A stretch of 64,000 nucleotides of DNA, from the NCBI RefSeq assembly GCF_023667495.1, contig NZ_JAMOZL010000001.1:434001-498000 (forward strand). The letters run 5' to 3'. Below the pieces are notes generated by a model. The model searched no databases. It saw only the letters and a list, made by a program, of their open reading frames with translations, and was not told the DNA's origin. This document shows, in pieces, positions 7,748 to 15,045 of this stretch. Each line of letters opens with the position of its first letter. Position 1 is the first letter of the stretch. Origin of the DNA: Dyadobacter sp. MSC1_007. GTDB lineage: Bacteria; Bacteroidota; Bacteroidia; Cytophagales; Spirosomataceae. The translations under genes were made by a program, and so were the position numbers.

Positions 7748-8380
7748 ATGCCTAAGAATTATGTCTCCAACTCCCCGGAATCTTCAAGGATGTTTAAGAG
7801 CGATCTGTTTGAGTCGCTTTCCAAGGTACATTACAGCGTGCCGCTTTTCATTTTTGTGCCGGTGATCATCTATTTTTCGTGGAAATCACTCTCAGAGGGC
7901 GGGTTGCCCTGGCACACCTTTGTGCTGACTGTAATCGGCGGTCTGTTTTTCTGGACCTTCACCGAATACTTCATGCACCGGTTCGTCTTTCATTTCACGC
8001 CACGCGGCAAGTTCATGGAAAGGATCCATTTTATTTTCCATGGCGTGCACCATGATTACCCGAATGACGCCAGAAGATTGGTCATGCCGCCGTCTGTAAG
8101 CATTCCGCTGGCAACCGGATTTTACTTTTTGTTCACGATTTTTTTGAGTGAATATTATGTTGCCGCGTTCTTTTCGGGGTTTATGACCGGCTATCTGTTT
8201 TATGATATGAGCCATTATGCTTTACACCATGCCAATTTCAAATCGCCATTCTGGAAGAAGCTAAAAAAGCATCATATGCAACATCATTATTCAGATGCTA
8301 GTAAAGGTTACGGAGTAAGTTCAGATATTTGGGACAGAGTTTTCGGCTCTAACGAAAAACGACCCCAAAAATCCACTTAA
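7748..8380 (+). CDS. fatty acid hydroxylase superfamily (sterol desaturase/FA2H-like) membrane enzyme
   Basis: A 210-residue integral membrane di-iron enzyme. The histidine clusters expected for the family are all present: HRFVFH (H77, H82), HFIFHGVHH (H94, H98, H101, H102), HYALHH (H156, H160, H161) and HHMQHH (H175, H176, H179, H180). Four hydrophobic segments surround them. The spacing, and the HGVHHDYPND stretch, resemble the fatty-acid 2-hydroxylases that act on sphingolipid acyl chains, and Cytophagales do make 2-hydroxy-acyl sphingolipids. The ATG lies one base after the stop of the DUF4833 gene. The lipid substrate is inferred, not visible. Confidence 0.85.
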   Translation: MPKNYVSNSPESSRMFKSDLFESLSKVHYSVPLFIFVPVIIYFSWKSLSEGGLPWHTFVLTVIGGLFFWTFTEYFMHRFVFHFTPRGKFMERIHFIFHGVHHDYPNDARRLVMPPSVSIPLATGFYFLFTIFLSEYYVAAFFSGFMTGYLFYDMSHYALHHANFKSPFWKKLKKHHMQHHYSDASKGYGVSSDIWDRVFGSNEKRPQKST

Positions 8381-8397
8381 AATTTAACCGTAACCTT

Positions 8398-9147
8398 ATG
8401 AAGAAACTTGGAAATGTGAACCAGGATCAGGTCTTCAAGGATGAAATCACCAAAGTGTCCGACTTCAAGTTCGGAACTACGGTGGTCAATGTCTTTGACG
8501 ACATGGTCAGCAGATCGGTACCGTTTTACAACGAAACACAACGGATGCTCGCCGAAATAGCGGCCGACCATGTAAAAGAAGGATCATTTGTATACGATCT
8601 TGGCTGTTCTACCGGAACGACGCTCATAGGTCTGGACCAACTTATTCCTTCCGACATCCGTTTTATTGGCATCGATGAGTCGCAGGAAATGCTCGATAAG
8701 TGCGACCTGAAACTCAAAGAAGCCGGTTTTGTAAGACCTTACGACCTCGTTACGGGGGATTTGCACCAGAAGCTTCCCATTTCCAATGCTTCGGTAGTGA
8801 TACTTTGCCTGACGTTGCAGTTTGTCCGCCCGCTGTACCGTGAGAGACTTTTAAAGAACATTTACGATGGCCTGAACCCAGGCGGAGTATTGTTGCTGGT
8901 GGAGAAAGTGCTGACCGAGAGCAGCGTTTTTAATCGTGATTTTATCAAATATTATTACAACTATAAGCGGCGCAACCATTACAGCGAGCTCGAAATTTCC
9001 CAGAAACGGGAAGCGCTCGAAAATGTGCTGATCCCTTACAAGTTGTCTGAAAACATGCTTCTGCTCAAAGAGGCCGGTTTCGCGGACTGCGAAATATTCT
9101 TTAAGTGGTACAATTTTTCAGGAATGATAGCTCACAAAAAATCATGA
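8398..9147 (+). CDS. cmoA: CmoA-like carboxy-S-adenosylmethionine synthase
   Basis: A 249-residue Rossmann-fold protein with SAM motif I DLGCSTG (67-73), an acidic motif II (GIDES, 91-95) and LTLQFV (138-143). The block HYSELEISQKR (194-204) and SFVYDLGCS closely match enterobacterial CmoA, which converts SAM plus prephenate to carboxy-SAM. In Enterobacteria CmoB then uses carboxy-SAM to make the cmo5U wobble base of tRNA. No cmoB is in the window. Instead the gene overlaps a membrane methyltransferase-like gene by 4 bp (ATGA). It may really supply carboxy-SAM to another acceptor; an ordinary methyltransferase function cannot be excluded. Confidence 0.75.
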   Translation: MKKLGNVNQDQVFKDEITKVSDFKFGTTVVNVFDDMVSRSVPFYNETQRMLAEIAADHVKEGSFVYDLGCSTGTTLIGLDQLIPSDIRFIGIDESQEMLDKCDLKLKEAGFVRPYDLVTGDLHQKLPISNASVVILCLTLQFVRPLYRERLLKNIYDGLNPGGVLLLVEKVLTESSVFNRDFIKYYYNYKRRNHYSELEISQKREALENVLIPYKLSENMLLLKEAGFADCEIFFKWYNFSGMIAHKKS

Positions 9148-9872
9148 TCTCGATCGGTAATTTCTTTTTTAAATACAGGAACAACCTGTTCATTGTGTTG
9201 TACCTGCTGCTTTTTGTACCATCGCCGATGATTTTTACACCGGAAGCGTTGGGTAGTAACTATTATCTGTACCCGGTGATACTCGGGCTGCTGGTAACAT
9301 TTGCCGGAGAGATCATACGTGGCGTTACCATCGGACTTGCCTATATCATCCGCGGGGGCAAGGACAAGAAGGTTTACGCAGAAGAGCTGGTGACCGAAGG
9401 CATTTTCCGGCATTGCCGCAATCCGCTTTATGTAGGCAATATTTTGATGTTGCTCGGAGTAGGAATTTTATCCAATTCCCTGATCTATGTAGGAATCGTA
9501 ATGCCATTGTTTTTGTTCATATATCAGGCGATTGTACTGGCGGAGGAGAATTTTCTGAGGAACAAGTTCGGGGCGCAGTTTGATGCCTATTGCAGCAGGG
9601 TGCACCGCTGGCTGATCAATTTCCGGGGCATTTCAGAAACAATGAGCGGCATGCGGTTCAACTACAAACGTTGGCTTTTAAAAGAATACAATACGCTGCT
9701 GGTGTGGCTGATAGGCATTGTGGCCATTCTGCTGTTCAAATACCCGACTATTGTTCCCAACCCCGATACCAGGATTATACTCTTTGCCGTCATCGTGCTG
9801 ATCCTTGGGGCAGCTTACGGATATGTGCGGTATCTGAAGAAATCCGGTAAAATGACGGATAGTCCCGCCTGA
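9144..9872 (+). CDS. isoprenylcysteine/phospholipid methyltransferase-family membrane protein
   Basis: A 242-residue membrane protein. The ATG at 9144 overlaps the cmoA stop as ATGA and was preferred to the longer frame from 9105, which would overlap cmoA by 43 bp. The ICMT/PEMT signature is clear: EGIFRHCRNPLY (residues 85-96), a hydrophobic hairpin, then the AEE motif (133-135) and L..KFG..FDAYC. Members methylate isoprenylcysteine, phosphatidylethanolamine or related small lipids at the membrane using SAM. Two further C-terminal hydrophobic helices (about 182-225) are an extra. Coupling to a carboxy-SAM synthase raises the possibility that it transfers a carboxymethyl group instead of methyl. 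Confidence 0.75.
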   Translation: MISIGNFFFKYRNNLFIVLYLLLFVPSPMIFTPEALGSNYYLYPVILGLLVTFAGEIIRGVTIGLAYIIRGGKDKKVYAEELVTEGIFRHCRNPLYVGNILMLLGVGILSNSLIYVGIVMPLFLFIYQAIVLAEENFLRNKFGAQFDAYCSRVHRWLINFRGISETMSGMRFNYKRWLLKEYNTLLVWLIGIVAILLFKYPTIVPNPDTRIILFAVIVLILGAAYGYVRYLKKSGKMTDSPA

Positions 9873-9921
9873 TAATCGGGTGGCGTCGCGGGGAATGTAA
9901 ATCAAAATGGTAAGCTGGTGC

Positions 9922-9933
9922 GTGCCATGGCAC
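9922..9933. promoter_or_regulatory. 12-bp perfect palindrome upstream of ndh
   Basis: GTGCCATGGCAC reads identically on both strands and lies 46 bp before the NDH-2 start, in the gap after the methyltransferase gene. It could be an operator for the dehydrogenase gene. No second copy was noticed nearby, so support is weak. Confidence 0.25.
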
Positions 9934-9978
9934 ACTATTGGATGTTAATCCCAAATTCCCTGTTTAATTTAAGCAACC

Positions 9979-11256
9979 ATGAATATCGTAATAATCGGAG
10001 GAGGATTTGCCGGCGTCAATCTGGCGCTGGACCTTGCAAAAAGCAAAAGATTTGAAGTAACCCTGGTGGACAAGAACAATTATAATTTCTTTCCGCCGCT
10101 CATCTACCAGGTGGCGACAGCTTACCTGGAACCATCGAGCATCAGTTACCCGTTCCGAAAGCTTTTTGCGGGTAAGGAAAATGTTCACTTCCGGTTGGGC
10201 GAATTGCAGCGGGTTGTGCCGACAGAGAATAAGATCATCCTCGATAACGGTGAAATGGATTACGACTTCCTGGTATTCGCGACCGGGGCGGAAACCAATT
10301 TCTTCGGGATGGAAAACGTGAAGCGGAATGCGACGCCGATGAAAACGCTCGAAGATGCGATCGGAATGCGGAATAAGCTGTTGCTCCAAATGGAGAAAGC
10401 TACGCTCAGTGATGATCCCGAGGAAGTTAAGAAATTGCTTACAGTTGTGATTGCCGGCGGCGGGCCCACCGGAGTGGAAATATCCGGAATGTTTGCCGAA
10501 ATGCGAAATGGTATCCTGCGCAGGGAATATCCTGAACTGGCTGGAAAAGGCAGCGAAATTTACCTCGTCGATGGTGGCGAAGCATTGCTGTCACCGATGA
10601 GCGTGCAGTCGCAAAAGGATACCTACAATGATCTCAGGAAGCTGGGTGTGAAGATCCGCCTCAATAGCCACGTCGCCGACTTTGTGGATGACAAGGTTTT
10701 CTTCTCGGAAGGCGATAGTATCGATGCCAAAACGCTCATTTGGGCGGCGGGCGTCACAGGGAAAGTGTTCGAGGGCATACCCGCGGAAGCTTACGGTCGC
10801 GGACGCCGCATGACGGTTGATGCCTATAACAAGCTCACCGGTGCCTATAATATATATGCGATCGGGGACTGCTGTCTCCAGTTAACGGACGCCAACTTCC
10901 CGAACGGACACCCTCAGGTAGCGCAGGTGGCGATCCAGCAGGGTAAAAACCTGGCCAGGAATTTTAATCTGATCGCTGACCACAAGCCTTTACGCCCATT
11001 TGCATACAATGACAAAGGGTCGATGGCCATCATCGGCCGCGCCAAGGCCGTGGTAGACCTTCCTTCTCCAAAATGGCATTTCAATGGCGTGATTGCCTGG
11101 CTTGCATGGTTGTTCATTCACCTTATTTCGCTGATCAATCATCGCAACCGGATGAAGACGCTATACAATTGGATGATAGCCTATTTTACCAAAGATCAGT
11201 CCCTGCGAATGATTATTAAGCCCTCGGTAACGCAGGAAAAAGTCGAATCGGTTTAA
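9979..11256 (+). CDS. ndh: type II NADH:quinone oxidoreductase (NDH-2)
   Basis: A 425-residue flavoprotein with two dinucleotide-binding folds: GGGFAG (residues 7-12) for FAD near the N-terminus and a second GGGPTG (about 158-163) for NAD(P)H. The C-terminal FAD signature YAIGDCC is near 294-300 and the QVA/QQGKN stretch that shapes the quinone site follows. A hydrophobic/amphipathic tail (about 370-405) would anchor it to the inner face of the membrane. It oxidises NADH and reduces the quinone pool without pumping protons. It is preceded by its own 106-bp gap and is likely transcribed on its own. Confidence 0.9.
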   Translation: MNIVIIGGGFAGVNLALDLAKSKRFEVTLVDKNNYNFFPPLIYQVATAYLEPSSISYPFRKLFAGKENVHFRLGELQRVVPTENKIILDNGEMDYDFLVFATGAETNFFGMENVKRNATPMKTLEDAIGMRNKLLLQMEKATLSDDPEEVKKLLTVVIAGGGPTGVEISGMFAEMRNGILRREYPELAGKGSEIYLVDGGEALLSPMSVQSQKDTYNDLRKLGVKIRLNSHVADFVDDKVFFSEGDSIDAKTLIWAAGVTGKVFEGIPAEAYGRGRRMTVDAYNKLTGAYNIYAIGDCCLQLTDANFPNGHPQVAQVAIQQGKNLARNFNLIADHKPLRPFAYNDKGSMAIIGRAKAVVDLPSPKWHFNGVIAWLAWLFIHLISLINHRNRMKTLYNWMIAYFTKDQSLRMIIKPSVTQEKVESV

Positions 11257-11360
11257 AGAAACCGTAATTCAACGTTTATCGTTGGCAGTTTGACAAAAAA
11301 CGCTGAATTTTAGGCACTGGAAGCCAATCTGGCGCCACTCAGCGTGTAAAAAACCAAATA

Positions 11361-13760
11361 ATGGAACCGATCACTATTGATGTAACACAAAACACACCAT
11401 ACGGTCTCCAGAAACTCGATGCTTCCATTTCTTTCAGGAGCTTTATCAGCTACCTGGAAAGCAAGATCGATCAGGAAGAAACGGTTAAAAAAACATTTTT
11501 CTCGCTTGTTTTAGACAAACTGACGGCCAACCCGGCTTTCAGCATGGATATTCCTCTTGAGGAAGTCTCCAAATACAGGGAAGAACTCAGTTTGATCTAC
11601 GGCATGCTGATGCCGCCTATCGCTAACGAAAAGGAAGTTTTCTGGGCCATGAGTGCCCCTGTCAGCCCTATCGTATTTTACGGAACATCCGGTTTTTACG
11701 ATCTGGTCATCGAAAATGACACGGGAAGTGTCAAATGCGACCTCATTGCAGACCATGGGGTTAGCTATAAGCAGAAAATGCAGACGCTGTATTCCTTCAT
11801 TCTGGAAAAGCTCTATCATTTTCCGCCTCTTCATCATCCCGACATGATCCTGACTTTGAAGGATGATAAATCGGGGCTTCAAAAGTTTTACCGCGCGCAT
11901 ATCGACAACCGGTTTTGCGAGGTTTATGCCAAAGGCAGCCTGCCCGAGCTGGACCTGGATACGATCCGGACCGAATTGCAGGAGGCTTTCGACGTCAATG
12001 TATTTAACACGATACTGCCGCATAGCCTGTTCCGTTTCGAAGGATTTTCAGTCATTACCCTGACTGACGTGACGGCCGAGCATGCCGTGGAGAACATCAA
12101 GAACGTCATCCTCGACCGTGCCACCTACGACCCGAAAACATACTTCAATTATGTGGCCGGATCGCTGAAAATGCTGGTTGAAAACCCGCGGATCGACTTC
12201 GGTCTGATGGCTGTGTTGCGCGTAAACGACAAATTGGTATTCGACAGAAGTTCGGTGCTTTTCAGCAAACTGATGACCGCCGCCACGGAAAACGATTCGG
12301 CCGAGCAGACTTATCTGGAAATGGCCAACCAGTATTTTCAGTCGCCTAAAACATTGTTGCTCAGGAACCTGGTTGTGGAAGATGAGCATAAGGAGGATTT
12401 TATCCGGATATTGAGAAACGATGGGGTGGAAGCCTATGCCTTGCAGCCCGTTTATTACGATAATAAGGTAGTAGGTGTTCTGGAGGTGTATTCCAAAGAG
12501 CAGAAATCGATCGACGAAAAAGTGCTTGCCAAGCTTGACCTGGCATTACCCTGGATCGCGCAGATCATGAAGAATTACATTGACGAGTTCAATGTGGAGA
12601 TAGACAACGTGATACGCGACAAGTTTACGTCGTTGCAACCGGCTGTCCAATGGAGGTTTAGGGAAACTGCGTGGCATTACCTCAGGGATAAAGCACTCAA
12701 TCCGCAGAATGCGACCATCGAGGACATTCAGTTCCGGGACGTATACCCGCTGTACGGAGCGATAGATATCCGTAATTCGACCATTGAAAGAAACATTGCA
12801 TTAAGAGAAGACCTTCGCCTTCAGTTCAACGTATTGATAGAAACCTTTACTGTCCTTAAACAAAAGCTAGGCTTCGGACTGGCTGATGAAATGATCTATA
12901 AATGCCGTAAATGGATCGACGAGATCATCGACGACAGTACGGATAACGACGAAATGAAGGTGAGGGATTTCCTGGAAAACGAGGCGCATCCGTTTTTGCG
13001 GCATTTCCAGGAAGACAGTCTGCAACGTTACGGCACAGGTCCGGCTGATCCGGGCGAGCTGGTGCTGAGGAACAGGATTGATCAGTATTTTGAAATGATC
13101 AACGAGGATAATGGAGCTGCATTTGCTAACCGGCGTGAACTGGAAGCATCCATGCAGACGATCAACTCGTCGGTGAACCTCTATCTCGACCTTTTCAGAA
13201 GTGAAATACAGCAGGCATATCCGTGCTATTTCGAGAAATTCCGGACGGATGGGATTGAATATGATATTTACATTGGTCAGTCCATTGAGCCGGAAAAGCG
13301 GTTCAGCGAGCTTTATCTCAAAAACATCCGCCTGTGGCAGCTTACCACCATGGCGGCCATTGCCCGCATTACCAATTCGCTGATCCCGCAACTGGAAAAG
13401 CCGTTGGAAACCACGCAGCTGATTTTCATCAACTCAGGCAGCATCGATATCAGTTTCAGGGACGATGAAAGGCGTTTTGACGTCGAGGGCGCTTACAATA
13501 TCCGTTACCAGGTCATTAAGAAGAGGATTGACAAAGTGCATGTTAAAGGCACAGGTGAAAGACTGACGCAGCCGGGTAAAATTGCCCTGGTGTATTTCAA
13601 TAGCAAGTCTGCCGAAGAATATGTAGGTTACATCCGTTATTTACAGGAAAAAAATACTTTATTGAATGATCTGGAATTCCTGGATCTTGAAGAATTGCAG
13701 GGAGTTACCGGTTTGAAAGCTTTGCGGATCGGGGTTAACCTAAGTTCGGACTGGAGTTGA
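11361..13760 (+). CDS. GAF-domain protein with uncharacterised C-terminal region
   Basis: A 799-residue soluble protein. The middle contains a GAF-like sensory domain ending in LQPVYYDNKVVGVLEVYS (about 355-374). The N-terminal third is unassigned. The C-terminal half has three conserved-looking blocks: YGAIDIRNST near residues 466-475, FRTDGIEYDIYIG near 626-638 and RYQVIKKRIDKV near 714-726. The first two recall, loosely, the metal-binding D of class III nucleotide cyclases and their GDG turn, but a full cyclase domain could not be confirmed by eye. The next gene is an HD/Pycsar-effector fusion and then PPK1, so a nucleotide-signalling or polyphosphate role is possible. No signal peptide or membrane helix is visible. 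Confidence 0.7.
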   Translation: MEPITIDVTQNTPYGLQKLDASISFRSFISYLESKIDQEETVKKTFFSLVLDKLTANPAFSMDIPLEEVSKYREELSLIYGMLMPPIANEKEVFWAMSAPVSPIVFYGTSGFYDLVIENDTGSVKCDLIADHGVSYKQKMQTLYSFILEKLYHFPPLHHPDMILTLKDDKSGLQKFYRAHIDNRFCEVYAKGSLPELDLDTIRTELQEAFDVNVFNTILPHSLFRFEGFSVITLTDVTAEHAVENIKNVILDRATYDPKTYFNYVAGSLKMLVENPRIDFGLMAVLRVNDKLVFDRSSVLFSKLMTAATENDSAEQTYLEMANQYFQSPKTLLLRNLVVEDEHKEDFIRILRNDGVEAYALQPVYYDNKVVGVLEVYSKEQKSIDEKVLAKLDLALPWIAQIMKNYIDEFNVEIDNVIRDKFTSLQPAVQWRFRETAWHYLRDKALNPQNATIEDIQFRDVYPLYGAIDIRNSTIERNIALREDLRLQFNVLIETFTVLKQKLGFGLADEMIYKCRKWIDEIIDDSTDNDEMKVRDFLENEAHPFLRHFQEDSLQRYGTGPADPGELVLRNRIDQYFEMINEDNGAAFANRRELEASMQTINSSVNLYLDLFRSEIQQAYPCYFEKFRTDGIEYDIYIGQSIEPEKRFSELYLKNIRLWQLTTMAAIARITNSLIPQLEKPLETTQLIFINSGSIDISFRDDERRFDVEGAYNIRYQVIKKRIDKVHVKGTGERLTQPGKIALVYFNSKSAEEYVGYIRYLQEKNTLLNDLEFLDLEELQGVTGLKALRIGVNLSSDWS

Positions 13761-13801
13761 CAGGCAAAAAGCAAGCGGTTTCAATATAAAAGCAACGTTT
13801 C

Positions 13802-15034
13802 ATGAACTATAACCATCGGCTCGACAAAGTCAGGCAGCATGTCCACCATTTTTTCGGCACCAAAGCATTAGCACAGCTCAGTTACCATAATCTTATTCAT
13901 ACCGAAGCTGTTGTAGCGAATGCCGTCAAGATTGCCAACCATTACCGGTTGGAGGACAAAGAGACTTTCATTGTCGTGACTTCCGCGTGGTTTCATGACG
14001 CCGGTTACAGCACCGGCGAGGCTGTTGGCCACGAAAAGCGTGGTGCAGAGCTCGCGGCCGAGTTTCTTCGTAGTGAGGGAATTGACGAAGATGTGATAGA
14101 GGAAGTGGAGGGCTGCATTCTGGCGACGGTTTGGCCGCAAAAGCCCACCACTTTCCTGCAACAGATCGTCTGCGATGCGGACCTGTTCCATTTGGGCACA
14201 CCCGAATTTGGCGACTGGAACAAGCTTGTCCGCAAAGAAGCCGAACAGCGTCTCGGGAAGAAAATAGACAAAGCCGAATGGCGGAAAAGCACGATCAGAT
14301 TGCTGGAAAGCCATACTTACCAGACAGACTATTGCCGCGATCTGCTCGACAAACAGAAAAAGAAGAATCTTGAAAAGTTAAGGGAAAAAGACCGGGAAGC
14401 CGAAGAAATAAGCGCGGAAGTGGACCCAATTCCTGTGTCAGTGCAGATTGAAGAGAAAGTGGCTTTCCCGGAAATAGCTGAGGGCAAAAAACAGAAGAAC
14501 GACCGGCCCGATAAGGGCATCGAAACGATGTTCCGGATCAGTTCCAATAACCACCAGCGCCTGAGCGATATGGCCGACAACAAGGCCCATATCATGATTA
14601 CCACCACGTCGATCATCATTTCTGTCCTGCTGAGTGTACTCGTCCGCAAGCTGGAAGACAATACTTACCTGATCGTTCCGACGATGATGCTGCTGACAGT
14701 CTGTATGGTTACGATGGTGTTTTCCATCTTGTCGACACGCCCGACGATCCCAAGCGGGACATTCACGCAGGAGGATATCGATTCCAAAAGTGTAAACCTG
14801 CTGTTCTTTGGCAATTTTTACAGAATGTCCTTCAATGAATATTCGAGCGGGATGCAAACGATGATGAACGACCGCGAGTTTCTGTATGGAAGTCTTACCA
14901 AAGACGTTTATTCGCAAGGTGTAGTGCTTGGCAGGAAATACCGCCTTTTGAGGGTTGGTTACAACGTGTTTATGTTCGGGATTGTAGCTTCCGTGGTTGC
15001 GTTTGTGATTGCATCGGTCCTCTTTGAACATTGA
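13802..15034 (+). CDS. HD phosphohydrolase fused to Pycsar-type TM effector domain
   Basis: A 410-residue protein. The N-terminal HD domain carries H33 (HNLIH), the HD pair H65-D66 (WFHDAGY) and CDAD (124-127) near the expected last metal ligand. A charged lysine/glutamate-rich linker (about 185-235) follows. The C-terminal part begins with the pattern NNHQRLSDMADNKAHIMITTT (from about 245) followed by two paired helices, then a last helix pair near 380-408. This fits the Pycsar effector TM family (DUF5706), which in anti-phage Pycsar systems is triggered by cCMP or cUMP and damages the membrane. The HD part could degrade a nucleotide signal. No Pycsar-type cyclase is certain nearby; the upstream GAF protein is the only candidate. 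Confidence 0.8.
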   Translation: MNYNHRLDKVRQHVHHFFGTKALAQLSYHNLIHTEAVVANAVKIANHYRLEDKETFIVVTSAWFHDAGYSTGEAVGHEKRGAELAAEFLRSEGIDEDVIEEVEGCILATVWPQKPTTFLQQIVCDADLFHLGTPEFGDWNKLVRKEAEQRLGKKIDKAEWRKSTIRLLESHTYQTDYCRDLLDKQKKKNLEKLREKDREAEEISAEVDPIPVSVQIEEKVAFPEIAEGKKQKNDRPDKGIETMFRISSNNHQRLSDMADNKAHIMITTTSIIISVLLSVLVRKLEDNTYLIVPTMMLLTVCMVTMVFSILSTRPTIPSGTFTQEDIDSKSVNLLFFGNFYRMSFNEYSSGMQTMMNDREFLYGSLTKDVYSQGVVLGRKYRLLRVGYNVFMFGIVASVVAFVIASVLFEH

Positions 15035-15045
15035 CAGCACACGAT

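Noticed and set aside
9105-9143. Longer start for the ICMT-like protein
   Set aside because: It would overlap cmoA by 43 bp; the ATG at 9144 gives the usual ATGA overlap and a normal N-terminus.
12764-13540. Confident class III nucleotide cyclase in the GAF protein
   Set aside because: Only short look-alike blocks are present and the G of the DxxG/S motif is N. Kept as a finding, not as an annotation.
15031-15045. TTG start of ppk1
   Set aside because: It overlaps the upstream stop and adds five residues not typical of PPK1; the ATG at 15046 is enough.
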